Below are positions 1-10,366 of a DNA stretch of 64,000 nucleotides, piece by piece (position 1 is the first letter of the stretch; every line of letters starts with the position of its first letter). Where the stretch lies: positions 246,001 through 310,000 of the forward strand of contig SMSO01000035.1 of assembly GCA_004764695.1 (NCBI GenBank), written 5' to 3'. This stretch comes from Schizochytrium sp. TIO01 (lineage: Eukaryota; Sar; Bigyra; Thraustochytrida; Thraustochytriidae). Under the pieces are notes generated by a model that saw nothing but the letters and a program-made list of their open reading frames with translations, searched no databases and was not told the DNA's origin. A program made the translations under genes and the position numbers.

Positions 1-2492
1 AGGGACCAGAACCGCGTTGTTCTTGCGAACTTACCAGCGAAGCCAGATCGAGCTCGATCTCAAATCGGGCCCGTTCTCGAAGCGTTTCGCTTCGCCAGCG
101 CAGCGCCCAAGCCACAGAAAGACACACCCTGCAGCGCGATCAACAGCTGTTTCTGTGCCTTTGACTGACTCACTGACAGACCATATACGCCTCCTACTAC
201 GTAGATAGGTAGGCAGGCTCTTAGGTCGCCTAAGGTACTGCTACTGCGTACAGACAGAGCAGAGAGCGAGGCGCAGCGCTCGGTGCGCCGCTAGGGTGCT
301 GATTAGCGGTAACAGTAGCCGGGCCGGGATCAGCGGGAGCTGTACTTGTTCTAAGTAAGTGCTTACTTGAAGAAGAACGGTGTTGTAACTAAGTCGGTAA
401 GAAACATAGGTAGGGAATATACTAAGGGTTTGATTAGGATCAATAATGACTGAGTGATTGATTGATGTATTGATTGATGTACTGTTGTTGAGAGATCGTT
501 CGCTGCTTGGGAGGGAGGCGGGCTCAGAAGAGACTTGGGAGGGAGGCCTGCCTACGTATCGTTCGAGGAGGGGGAGGAGGTGGTTTTGGATTGGATTCCC
601 GTGTGGCTTTATAGAGCTCGAAGAAGCGGAGGCCTTTCCTGCCGCTGTTCCCGTCTTTAGCTATTGTGCCTCGCAAAAGGACCGTAATACCGCTTTCGTT
701 AGAAAGAAGGCCCTCTCGTGTTCTGTAAGCCGCGGTTTTTGTAAGAAGCGGTTGGAAGATTGGGGTTTTGTACCTTTTCCACCTTTTCGTTACCTTCCCA
801 TTATGACTATTTTTAATTTTATTTTAATGCTAAGTAAAAGAAATACAATTAAAAGAGAGTACGACTAAATAATTATTATCGCCTTCACTTTCGCTTTCAT
901 TTTCGTTTGCTTCGGTAGGGCGCTGGTAGCTGGTGCTAAGGAGAGACAGGAGTAAGAAGCTTTTCAAAGATTACCTTTGGGCCGAAAAGGAGACAGAGAA
1001 GCAGGGAGCCTCTAAGGGCAACTTAGACAGACGCTAAGAGTAAGCCACTCATCGCTCCTGCTCCTGAGGAGAGGCGGAAACAGGAACACTGAGGAATTGG
1101 TTGTTCTTTTGTTGATCTCCTTTGAAAGAAGGAAACTTGAAGAAAGCAAGAAAGAAAGAAGAAAGAAGAAAGAAATTATTAAGAAAGAAAGAAAAATAAA
1201 AGAATGGAAGAAAGAGGGAGGTGGCAAAAGAGTAGAGAAGAGTGTGATGGATTGGGAGAGAGAGTGTGAGGCCTGAAATCCTCGCGACGGCTCTCCCGCT
1301 TCGCCTCCTTATTTTATTCATTATTGATAACACAGGCCATCGCCATTTCTCTTTAATCATTTGTAAAGTATTGTTCTTCATCTACTTATGAGTAGAAGGA
1401 GCAATAAACATAGTTCTAAAAGATAATGAAAGAAGAAGGAGTTTAGTCTCTCCTCATTTCACTCGAGGTGCGTTGGAGTGAAGAGAGCAGAGGATGGATC
1501 GCAGTAAGAGTGGGTACGCTGCAGCTAGCGCTCGCGGCGCCGTGGAGTTTGAGAGAGAACCTCGTCATTGATGATATAATAATGTGACATGATGTGGTTT
1601 GATATGAGAGTATCTCAGAGATCAGAGGCGCTCGATCTGAGGCGATTGCTGCATCGTGCGATTAGCTCAAGAAGGGCCAACGAGAGGGCGTATCTTGAGC
1701 CAAATTCGAGGGCTTTGGGCATATTGAGTGATACTTATCAAGCTCATGCCTCGCTCGGAAAGGGCATCTCCTTTAGTTTACTTTATCTTTTATTTTGTCT
1801 TTTATTTTAAAATCAAATTTATTTTTAAGTTTGTTAGTCTGTTATTTTAAAGTTTAAGTTTGCTAATTTGTTAATTTGCAATTTCTGCTTCAGGCTTTCA
1901 TTCTGTATATATAAGAAACGCTTAGAGAGAGTTATTATGTTAGCTCCAGACAACAAACAAGAGACATGACTCCTGTCTCTTGCTTTGTGCTCATTCGTTT
2001 ATGATCGCTATCATCATTGGCTTTTATCGATGATTGTTCATTACCTTAAAAAAGAAACTCGAGGAAAGATGAATGATTTAAAACAACAGTAAGAACAGTG
2101 TGATTTATTCATGAGTCAGAGTAAGAAAGTAAATGGCTCGGGGAAGTGAGCTCGTGAAAGGAAGGCGCGAAAAAGAGAAATTGGGAATTTGGAACCAGAC
2201 TCCTAGGCAAATGGTTAGTGCCACGGCTACTGGGAGAAGAGTGATTCATTCATTTCTTCTTTCGCCAAGAAGTAATGAATGTTAGTTAGTTAGTTGATCT
2301 GTTGTTTTTATCTTGGAAATGGAGACTTTTGATCGATTGAAACTAAAACTACTGAGCGCCGCCCGTGGAAGACTTCCATCTCGCGCAACTTCCTGCAAGC
2401 GAGACAGCGTTCTGTATCGACGTTCTTCTTTGAGGCAATCAATCGACCTAACAAATAAAAATAAACAAATAAATTAACAAGGATAAGGACTT

Positions 2493-2544
2493 AAGAAAGA
2501 AAGAAAGAAAAAGAGAAAGAAAGAGAAAGAGAAAGAAAGAAACA
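2493..2544. repeat. GAAA-type purine microsatellite
   Basis: An imperfect run of AAGAAAG/GAGAAAG units, all purine on the + strand, about 560 bases upstream of the AP2 gene start. Such polypurine tracts are common in the non-coding parts of this window. Confidence 0.8.
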
Positions 2545-2945
2545 AACACATAATTGATTGACGAAGCGATCGATAAATTCATCGATCAACAGCATCTGAC
2601 GAGAAATAGTCGCTTGACAGCAAACAGCAAACCCGCAACGCAGGACCCGACCTGAACTCAAGTCAAACCTCAAAGCCCAAGCCTTCTGCATTTAGTTGCA
2701 TTCGCTCACGCAATAACATAGCACACACGTGTACTCAATCACTCACTCACTCAGCGAGAGCAGCAGACGTAGTAGAAGCAGAAGGAGACTTTACTTCTAG
2801 CGTTTATTCACGCACTATTAGGCATTGACGCCAAGACGAGCCCAGAAATCCTTGACCTTTGTTGAGCCAAAGCATCATTGAATTGAAGCAAATTCAATCC
2901 TGCATTACCACTAGACGAGCTCGACGCTTTGGTCTCATTCAGGAA

Positions 2946-2977
2946 ACCACCACCACCACCACAACAACAACAACAAC
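2946..2977. repeat. ACC/AAC trinucleotide run in the AP2 leader region
   Basis: About five ACC units followed by about five AAC units, about 130 bases before the ATG at 3106. It probably lies in the promoter or 5' untranslated region of the AP2-domain gene. Confidence 0.8.
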
Positions 2978-3105
2978 GGAAGGTATCGACAGCAGGCATA
3001 CCAACCTCAACAACCATTGCGTACAAATTTCTCAAGCTCAAGCATAAGCATAAGCACAAGTACAAGCCCGACTTCGAACAAGCACCTCTGGTCAAATAAA
3101 CAATC

Positions 3106-4266
3106 ATGGCAACGCCTGCGGCAACGATGCCGCACGCTCGGCGAGTAAAGCCCACGACCCCGCGGACAAGCAGCAGCGGCAGCGCCGTCTCCACCTCGGA
3201 GAGGTTAAAAACCCTTCTTACGGGAGAGCATGATGATGTCAACCATGTCATCATTGTTCACGTTCAGCACAAGCTAGATGATGGTTCGCTCGTGGATGAA
3301 ATCGTTCTTGGTGGCGGGTCTCCTGCCGCCAACAATGGTGGCGGCAGCACACAAACTCGCTCGGGCCCTGTGCGCCGTTTGAGCAGCCCTTACCGTGGTG
3401 TTTCGTTCCATTCCTGCACTCAACGCTGGCGTGGACGCATCAAGCACGGCACCAAAAGTGAGCATCTCGGATACTTCACATCTGACCTCGAGGCAGCAGC
3501 AGCGTACAACGTGGCTGCCCGTAAAATCCACGGTCAAGACGCCCAGGTCAACCGAAATGTTGAAGAGATCATGGCCCAGACTTTGGCATGCTCCAGCCGC
3601 GTCATTGAACGCAATGCAGTACCTTATGCCAACCGGGTGGCTTCAGGAGCCGCGCCTCAACCGCCTGCTCACAAGGCTGTTGTTCAACCAGCGCAGCCTC
3701 AACAACGCGAAACTGCACCAAGCTATGTAAAAATAGAACCTCACACTTCTCACGCTCCAATGGCGCCTCCACCTGTATATCCAATGAGCTCCATTAGTAG
3801 TGAGTCCCGTGAGTCCATGTATTCATACGAGGATTACAGCGACTGCTATCCCAGCCCGCACAGCGCTCAGCCGCAGCACGAGCAGGGCGAGTACTCCAGT
3901 AATTCTTCACATCACATCAACTCCTCCTTTCATGTGTCACCTAGCGTAGAAAAGGTCCACGAGAACAGCAGTGTCATGATCACCAATAACGATGACTTGC
4001 ACTACCACACGATCAAGGAGGAGCCTTCCGCACAAGCCACCACCTCCCTCTCTTGGGAGGATTATTTCGTGCAAATCTGGTTTGACGGGTCATCAACCGG
4101 ATGCCACGACACCCCAACACAAGTTGCGCCATCAAGCGCGTCTGAGAGTCTTCCTTTCGGGCCGTCGAGCTTGGACCTCGATGGTAACCGATGCTTCAAG
4201 CGTGCTGCTTATGACTACAGTCATCAGCCCGCTGTGGACTTTGACTGCAAGCGCATTCGCTGTTAG
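3106..4266 (+). CDS. AP2/ERF-domain transcription factor, single AP2 domain
   Basis: A 386-residue protein starting at an ATG in the context CAATCATGGC. Residues about 95-150 form one AP2/ERF DNA-binding domain: the YRGV start, the paired tryptophan/arginine strand (QRWRGRIK), the LGYF turn, and the AAAAYNVAARKIHG helix followed by a closing Asn. In the known family the three-stranded sheet reads a GC-rich site in the major groove, so this is probably a nuclear sequence-specific regulator. The rest is low complexity: a Ser/Thr-rich N-terminus, a Gly/Asn stretch before the domain, and a long Pro/Ser/His/Gln-rich C-terminal half with a possible acidic/aromatic activation patch (SWEDYFVQIWFDG). 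AP2 proteins outside plants occur in apicomplexans and stramenopiles, among others. Target genes cannot be told from the sequence. Confidence 0.93.
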   Translation: MATPAATMPHARRVKPTTPRTSSSGSAVSTSERLKTLLTGEHDDVNHVIIVHVQHKLDDGSLVDEIVLGGGSPAANNGGGSTQTRSGPVRRLSSPYRGVSFHSCTQRWRGRIKHGTKSEHLGYFTSDLEAAAAYNVAARKIHGQDAQVNRNVEEIMAQTLACSSRVIERNAVPYANRVASGAAPQPPAHKAVVQPAQPQQRETAPSYVKIEPHTSHAPMAPPPVYPMSSISSESRESMYSYEDYSDCYPSPHSAQPQHEQGEYSSNSSHHINSSFHVSPSVEKVHENSSVMITNNDDLHYHTIKEEPSAQATTSLSWEDYFVQIWFDGSSTGCHDTPTQVAPSSASESLPFGPSSLDLDGNRCFKRAAYDYSHQPAVDFDCKRIRC

Positions 4267-5178
4267 ATATTTCAACATCTTACATATCTCCTTTTCTTCT
4301 TTGTATATACCACCGACCTATTCGCTCTTCAAGTGCTGCCCGTTTTTCATGTATAGAGGCTGGCATTGAGCAATGTGATATTTTCTTCACCCCCGCCATT
4401 ATACCTGTAATTCGTTCAAATCTCATTTTTTTCAGCTCTGTTTCACCCCACGTTTCATGTTTTTTTGTTTGATACTTTTTTGGGACTGCAACGCGTGAGC
4501 ACCAAAATTTGGTTCGTGTTATTTGCAACACCCATTTTCTTTCTCTTGAATTCATCTCTACAGAGAAGACCTCAAATCAGGTATTAACCAAAGCACTTTA
4601 ATTGCCGCAACATGGTTAAAACACTAGGTAGCTATTTGCTGGGTCTCTTTCTGTTATAGGCGCCATGATCTTCTTCGCTCATCCACACTAAGTTATCGTT
4701 TTTACTATTCGTCAGGAAAGTCTGAGGATGTTGTAGGTTTGTGGTCTACAAATTTCCCCCGAAATCATCTGCTTCTGACATCGCATCATTGAAGAGGCTT
4801 CGTTCTGTTGTTTTCTTTGTTGAGCACTTCATTCCTCGTTGAATTTTCGACCTTGGCTTCGCAAGTTGTGTCGTTGTTGTTTATATCCCAAATCTCAAAT
4901 AAAGCCACCGACGTCATCTACGAGCTGGAGATATACCGCTTGAGTTTGAGGAATGTTGAGTTGGTTTTCTCCAACCGCAGCGTGCATTTCTTGACAAAGT
5001 TTCATAATAAATTACTTCTAGCTAGTAGTATCCAAGGAGGTACTAGGGCAGTAGTAGTAGTATTGATTATGATGAAGATTTGAAAGGCCATCCGAGTCAT
5101 AATGAGTCTCATCACAGGGGTCATACATTAATTACTTGTGATCAGCGATCGAACTTTGCCAGAACTTGAACGCCGTTA
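4267..5178. other. Intergenic region, AP2 gene to PDE12-like gene
   Basis: I see no credible gene. The first part is T-rich and probably the AP2 gene 3' untranslated region; the last part is the promoter of the PDE12-like gene. The open frame at 4808-5083 does not begin with ATG and resembles no family I know. Confidence 0.5.
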
Positions 5179-7344
5179 ATGTTGGCTTGTGGTCGATCGT
5201 GGCGCGTAGTAGCAAACTCTGGAGTGAGGTCCAGAGCTATGAGTAACTCCACTTCGCCACTCTGGCGTGCCGCCTTTGTGCATAAGCTCAACGAGGACAA
5301 TGCCCCGGGAGGAGCCAAAGATGCTGGCAAGCTCTCACTAAGTCTCGAGAAACTCGAGGTTGGTGCTGACAAAGCCACCAAAGAGTGTAAGCTCATGCGA
5401 AGCCCGAAGGAAGACATTTCAAAAACTCTAGGCCGTCTTGCCAAAACTCTGAGCAAAGGTCGAGAGGAGCCTGTCAATACTTGTATGGTCGAGCTTCATG
5501 AGTCTGGCCAAATTGACCACGGTCTCACAGCACAGCGAGCTCTCATGGAGAAGGGTGCTGCTATCGTTATCAATGGCAAAGAACGCTTTACGCTCTGTGT
5601 TGACAACCCACGTGTTCATGATATCAAAATGCGAGGTCTCCCCATGGTCAACTGTCCAATTGCACCATGGCCAGAGACGGAAATGGTTGAAGATCAAAAC
5701 ATCTTGAGGTGGAAATGGACCTATGCAGATGAAGAGGACGTTAGCAAAGCAGAAGCATTATCTACATCTCGCATTTATTCCCCTAGGGAAGAGGACATTG
5801 GTCGGAAACTCAGGGTTACCTGTACTGTGGATAGTGAATTTCCGGATCCAGTCTCCGTGTCAATGGAAAACGCTGTGCTTGCAAGTCCTCCTGAAAAAGA
5901 AGTGCTTGGTCGCCTTCCGCGTCACTCTACAGATGCAAACCTAGGCTCAGAGTCATCAGGTTCATCAAAAGAGGCAAACCATGTCCGAGTTATGACTTAC
6001 AACACCCTGGCCGATGCCTACAGCCACACGTGGGATGAAATGTATGCTTATTGTGACCCAAAACATCGCGATATTGAATATCGTGCACCGCTTTTGGCGA
6101 GGGAAATTCGTCACTACGCAGCAGACATTCTCTGTCTCCAAGAAGTTGATACAAAGATGGAGGAGTTCTGGAAAGCTCAGCTCGAGGAAGATTTCATCTG
6201 CTTTTACACCCCCAAAGATGGAGCTGGCATGGAAGGCTGTCTAATGGCTGTGCGCAAATCAAGATTTAAGATCGAAAGCTTTGAGTCGATCAGTTTTCGG
6301 GATCTTGTTGAACGTCGCCGAAAAGACGCCACCTGGCTCAACCACCTTCTTACGAATGTGGAGTCACTAGAGCACTCCATTTCTCGAGTCACAAGTATTG
6401 CCCAATTTGCTGTACTGCGTCTGATCAACCCAGAAGAGGGCAACCGGGCGGAATCTACAGAGATAGGTAACAAAACCTCAGTTTCGTCTGAGTTCGGACG
6501 TGTGATTGTTACAAACACTCATTCCTTTTTTCACCCAGGCGCTGGAAACATTCGTTGTATTCAAGCAAAGCTTCTGGCAGATTTGGTGGAGGCCAAGCGT
6601 CAAGACGATGACGCAGTGATTATGTGCGGTGACTGGAATGCACAATCCTATGATCTTTCTCTGCAGTTTCTTCTTTACGGCAAGGTTGCAGCAGATCACC
6701 CCGAGTGGGCTACAAGCAGCATCTTCAAGTATGAGAGCAAAGCAAACTTGGCCCGAGATGTCATTTATGAAGATGCAGGCTCGGAATCGCAACGCTACAT
6801 GGATATTCTGACACAAACCTCTCCGAGTGGACGTGCACTTTCTGTAGAACAGCTTCGCAAGCAAGTAGAGGAGATTGACAAGTCTTATAGTCTTGTTGAT
6901 AAGCTCAATGTCGTTGCTGAGCTGAAACGTGGACTCAGCTGGCACGATGATCCTGTAGACCAAGTTGCTATTCGTGATATGATTTCACTTATGCAGAGCC
7001 ATTTGCAAGAGTCCAAAGCACAACTTGTGGCTACGCAGCGGGCCAAAACAGAAGCCATAGGTGATGCCTATCCCAATACTGGTGTTGGTTGTGGTGCGCA
7101 TCTTTCTCACGATCTTGACCTCTTTAGTGTTTATGGTGAGCCGAAATTCACCAATTACGTTGGTAATTGGTACGGCGATCTGGACTGGATTCTCTGCTCG
7201 CGTGACACAGTAGAGGTCCAATCCTTGGCACCTATCCCTGAAGAGTCTACGCTACAGCAGGATACGGCCTTGCCTTCGAAGGAGTTTCCTTCTGATCACG
7301 TTTCCCTTTGTGCTGACCTCAAACTCAGGAAGTCCAGAGTATGA
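5179..7344 (+). CDS. PDE12-like 2',5'-phosphodiesterase (EEP nuclease family)
   Basis: A 721-residue protein of the exonuclease-endonuclease-phosphatase fold, closest in layout to PDE12, which trims 2',5'-linked oligoadenylate and poly(A) tails in mitochondria; CCR4 and Angel are the other relatives. Residues about 120-240 match the family's N-terminal accessory domain (YSPREEDIGRKLRV motif). The catalytic domain starts near residue 270 (MTYNTLADAYS). Active-site residues visible are E322 (LQEVD), D485 and N487 (GDWN), and D706/H707 (SDHV). About 120 residues with a coiled-coil feel are inserted between GDWN and the last catalytic block. The start is fixed by an in-frame TGA at 5167-5169; a second Met at residue 21 is possible. 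The N-terminus is Arg-rich and nearly acid-free, as expected of a mitochondrial presequence. CCR4-like deadenylation in the cytosol remains an alternative. Confidence 0.9.
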   Translation: MLACGRSWRVVANSGVRSRAMSNSTSPLWRAAFVHKLNEDNAPGGAKDAGKLSLSLEKLEVGADKATKECKLMRSPKEDISKTLGRLAKTLSKGREEPVNTCMVELHESGQIDHGLTAQRALMEKGAAIVINGKERFTLCVDNPRVHDIKMRGLPMVNCPIAPWPETEMVEDQNILRWKWTYADEEDVSKAEALSTSRIYSPREEDIGRKLRVTCTVDSEFPDPVSVSMENAVLASPPEKEVLGRLPRHSTDANLGSESSGSSKEANHVRVMTYNTLADAYSHTWDEMYAYCDPKHRDIEYRAPLLAREIRHYAADILCLQEVDTKMEEFWKAQLEEDFICFYTPKDGAGMEGCLMAVRKSRFKIESFESISFRDLVERRRKDATWLNHLLTNVESLEHSISRVTSIAQFAVLRLINPEEGNRAESTEIGNKTSVSSEFGRVIVTNTHSFFHPGAGNIRCIQAKLLADLVEAKRQDDDAVIMCGDWNAQSYDLSLQFLLYGKVAADHPEWATSSIFKYESKANLARDVIYEDAGSESQRYMDILTQTSPSGRALSVEQLRKQVEEIDKSYSLVDKLNVVAELKRGLSWHDDPVDQVAIRDMISLMQSHLQESKAQLVATQRAKTEAIGDAYPNTGVGCGAHLSHDLDLFSVYGEPKFTNYVGNWYGDLDWILCSRDTVEVQSLAPIPEESTLQQDTALPSKEFPSDHVSLCADLKLRKSRV

Positions 7345-8052
7345 ATTTTATATTCCTCCTTTGTACATATTACATCCCTGTGTATTTCTTTCTCTCTTTC
7401 TTTTTTTGGTTTGTTTCTTTGTTTGTTACAATCTTCTCCCACTTGCAGTGATTGATTACGATTCCATCTTATCCTGAGACGCTTGTAAGCACCTCGTATG
7501 GCTTAAGATGATTTGCATAATAGCGAAACTTTCGAAGAGAAAGCTGCAACAATCTCTCGGATTTAACTATGCAGTAGTTTCTAAATCCAAGATTGTTGCT
7601 AAGTATCACTCATTCGCAAAGGTCATTATGACTGAATTTAGCCGCCGCAATAACACCAAGCGTTTTTTAAACCGCGGCAGCCCTAATGCAGTCCCAAAAA
7701 TTAGTAGAGTAAAATTACAAATACAATTTTGGTCAAGATAATGAATGTTGAGCATATAAGCACATTTAACAACATTATTTCGCTAGAATGATCATCGAAG
7801 AGTTAAACCGTCATAAGAAGCGTAGTACTATGCATTATTTGTTTTTTAGGGGGGGATTTGCTCAGTGATATTTCACGAAATTTAACCGAAGAAGTGGAAG
7901 AGCTATGGCAGTATTAAAAATCTGTTATCATCGAGGTGCTAAACGGAAGACTTTGTTTGTAACAAAGACAAAAGCCTAATCAATAGTTATAATAAGAACG
8001 GAAACTTCACAAAACAAGGAGAAAACTAATCTGTGTAGGTAGTACTTCTAAA
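7345..8052. other. Intergenic region between two converging genes
   Basis: This holds the facing 3' ends of the PDE12-like gene (+) and the sterol reductase gene (-). A 77-codon ATG-started frame at 7508-7741 (+) is basic and matches nothing I know; I do not call it. No RNA gene is visible. Confidence 0.5.
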
Positions 8053-9489
8053 TTAGATAATGCCAGGAATCATCAGGTAAGGGACAAGCTTCTTGTACTC
8101 CTCCCACTTTTCGCCATACTTGTCGGCACAGCGAGCATCATCGCGCCATGCGCGGTCAATCAGGAGAATGAAAAGGAAGGCGAAATACGGGTATGCAAGG
8201 GCACAGAATGGGTGCGCAACAATGCAAGACCAGGTGAAGCCAGCGCAGAGCTCGAAGAAGTAGTTGATCTTGCGAGCCTTGCCCCACCAACCAGAGTAAA
8301 GAAGAAGAGAAGAGTGCTTCTTGCCATCACCCGTCTGGTAGTCAGCAACGAGGTACTCGGCGTCCTTACCCCAGATTTTCATCTTGCCGTCCTTGGCACG
8401 GAACTCCTGGCGCTGACGATCAATGTCATAGTTGAGGTAGATACTCACAAGACAGAAAACAAACATGCCGACAGCTACCCAGGTTGGGAAGTTGTACGGG
8501 TGCAGCACCAGAAAGGCGGGGGGGCAGCAGTACACAGACGGGACCCAGACGAGACAGCCCCAGCAAATGTAGTGACCAGCGCGGTCGTGCATGATATCAA
8601 TGGTAAACATGTAGCCACGCTCCCAAATATGGAACTTGGCAAGGTAAATGACCTGAAGGACAGCAGAGATGAGCATGCTGTTGCTAATCTCACCAAAACG
8701 CTCGTACTGGGCGCAAGCAAAAGATACACAAAGCAAGGCCCAGCCAGTCATGCCATAGCGGCAGTTGGTATAGACCTTGACGTCCCAGCCAAAAATGCGT
8801 GGGTAAAGCTCGGTGCCCCAGTAGTAGTCGAAAGGAAAGTTGCCAGACAGACCAGAGTCAGTGCTAGAGGGAGCCACAGCACCCTTGACATAGAGGATGG
8901 AGCAGAGGATAATAGCAACAATATTCATCGTGGCGACCCACTCATGAAAGTGGTCAAAGACCACACCACCATTGTAAAGGCCAAAGTACATGCCAAGGCC
9001 GTAGAGAACAAACGACGCTACATAGCAGGCAAACGCGTTATCTTTGTAGATGGGAACGTTTCCCATGGGGCTCTTTGGGCCCTCGTATATCTCACCGGGC
9101 ATGAAGCGCATGAGCAAAAGCTGCACTAGGCAGTAAAGGCCAATCATCTTCCACACGTAAGGGTTCATGGCGTCGCGAGTATAAGTGGCAATTAGACCAG
9201 TGTCAATGATCTCCTGGATCACTTCCTGGCCCATACTGAGAAAACCAACATTAGGGTCGGTAGACGTGACGGCGCGACCAAGAATGATGCTAGTCAACGG
9301 TGTGGCCAGGACCAAAAATGCCGGGAGAAAGGCTGTGCGAATCCACAAAGGGCCAATGCCAACACTCTCCGAGGAGTTCTCACCTGACCACATACCGCCT
9401 GTGCTAGATGATGATTTGCTGCTAAGCTTCTTGGTTGGGGCAGTGCCTGACGCCCCCACAGCAGGCGCTGCCTTTGATTTGGGCGCCAT
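8053..9489 (-). CDS. DHCR7: 7-dehydrocholesterol reductase-like sterol delta-7 reductase
   Basis: A 478-residue polytopic membrane protein of the sterol reductase family (DHCR7, ERG24/TM7SF2, lamin B receptor). It should reduce the C7-C8 double bond of sterols with NADPH in the ER. Diagnostic blocks are TIDIMHDRAGHY near residue 295, LLYSGWWGKARKINY near 390-405, the RDDARCADKYGEKWEEYKKL block near the end, and the terminal VPYLMIPGII. The NCRYGMTGWAL segment and the YQTGDGKKH stretch before LLYSGWWG fit DHCR7 better than the delta-14 reductases. Length is normal for DHCR7 (about 430-475) plus a Ser/Lys-rich N-terminus of about 40 residues. ATG at 9487-9489, stop TAA at 8053-8055. An alternating Pu-Py tract lies about 190 bases upstream. 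Confidence 0.93.
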   Translation of the reverse strand: MAPKSKAAPAVGASGTAPTKKLSSKSSSSTGGMWSGENSSESVGIGPLWIRTAFLPAFLVLATPLTSIILGRAVTSTDPNVGFLSMGQEVIQEIIDTGLIATYTRDAMNPYVWKMIGLYCLVQLLLMRFMPGEIYEGPKSPMGNVPIYKDNAFACYVASFVLYGLGMYFGLYNGGVVFDHFHEWVATMNIVAIILCSILYVKGAVAPSSTDSGLSGNFPFDYYWGTELYPRIFGWDVKVYTNCRYGMTGWALLCVSFACAQYERFGEISNSMLISAVLQVIYLAKFHIWERGYMFTIDIMHDRAGHYICWGCLVWVPSVYCCPPAFLVLHPYNFPTWVAVGMFVFCLVSIYLNYDIDRQRQEFRAKDGKMKIWGKDAEYLVADYQTGDGKKHSSLLLYSGWWGKARKINYFFELCAGFTWSCIVAHPFCALAYPYFAFLFILLIDRAWRDDARCADKYGEKWEEYKKLVPYLMIPGII

Positions 9490-9677
9490 TTCGGGTGAAA
9501 ATTCTATAATATCAAAATAAATTCACCCCATCGTGTACGCGTATAAAACGACAACAACCGTAGTATTCATTTTGCACCACAAGTCAGAGTTGTCAAGAAT
9601 TTATTTTATTTGCAGGTAAATTTTCATTTCTGTCAGTCATTTTGTTCAGGAATCCTTACCTAACTCTGCAAAACACT

Positions 9678-9714
9678 CGCGCGCACACGCGCACACGCAC
9701 GCACACACGCGCGC
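9678..9714. repeat. Alternating CG/CA purine-pyrimidine tract
   Basis: A near-perfect alternation of pyrimidine and purine (CGCGCGCACACG type) over about 37 bases, lying 189-225 bases upstream of the sterol reductase start codon. Such tracts can adopt left-handed Z-DNA under torsional stress; whether this one does is inference. Confidence 0.8.
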
Positions 9715-10337
9715 CCCAACAACACTAAGGATAGCACCATATAAAATATACTCGAGAACAACGCTCCACTTGCCTGCACAGGAATCCTGCGTTAAAGGCC
9801 CACGCTCTAATGCCGTAGTCCTTGCTCTGTCCCATCTTTACACTCGTTGACATGGTCAAATCGCTTTCTCTTCCTCTCTGACGGACGCTAGATTCAGGTT
9901 GCCTTCTCTCCAAACGCACATGTTCAAGTATTGTCGCCTAGTGCAGATCATGAAACAACAATTTTGGCCCCTACCTACTCCTTGAGCAAAAGCAGCAATG
10001 ACATATCCTTGTGGCGGCAAAGTGCTTGAAATGCGCTACTCCAAGCACCCTCAAAGCTCAGCTGAAGCAAAAGAATAAATGCGACCGATATATTTATGGT
10101 TGCATATTTCTCTTTTTCCTTCAGCTATGGACTTGGCGACTGACTACGCCTGTGTCAGCGTTACCCGTCGCGCGACGGATGTTTCAAACTCTCCTTCTAA
10201 GATCCTCACGGCCTTGTTCTTGTCAAACTCTCTGCTATTTAACCCTTCCCATCGCGACGCCTGGGATCTTGCTTTTCCGCAAGCTTCTATCTCTCATGCG
10301 CCATCCATTGACGTTGTTCTCCATGTACAGTCGTCTT

Positions 10338-10366
10338 CAAGCAAGCAAGCAAGCAGGCAAGCAAGC
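10338..10366. repeat. AAGC tetranucleotide array
   Basis: Seven or so AAGC units with one G substitution. The same unit recurs at 11984-12008. Confidence 0.8.

Larger units (their letters stand above)
1..3105. other. Non-coding stretch upstream of the AP2 gene
   Basis: I see no gene here. Open frames are short, mostly lack ATG starts and look like low-complexity translation. The stretch holds a purine-rich tract at about 1139-1230, a GAAA-type run at 2493-2544 and an ACC/AAC triplet run at 2946-2977. The last few hundred bases probably include the promoter and 5' leader of the AP2-domain gene that starts at 3106, but I could not place a TATA box or start site. Confidence 0.5.

Noticed and set aside
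458-868. 136-codon open frame in the left end
   Set aside because: Repetitive start, no ATG at the beginning of the frame and no domain; typical of open frames in low-stop sequence.
7508-7741. 77-codon ATG-started frame between converging genes
   Set aside because: Basic, no family, lies in facing 3' ends where no promoter is expected.
8212-9129. 305-codon frame antisense to the sterol reductase
   Set aside because: Shadow frame of a clearly identified gene; composition follows the complement of its codons.
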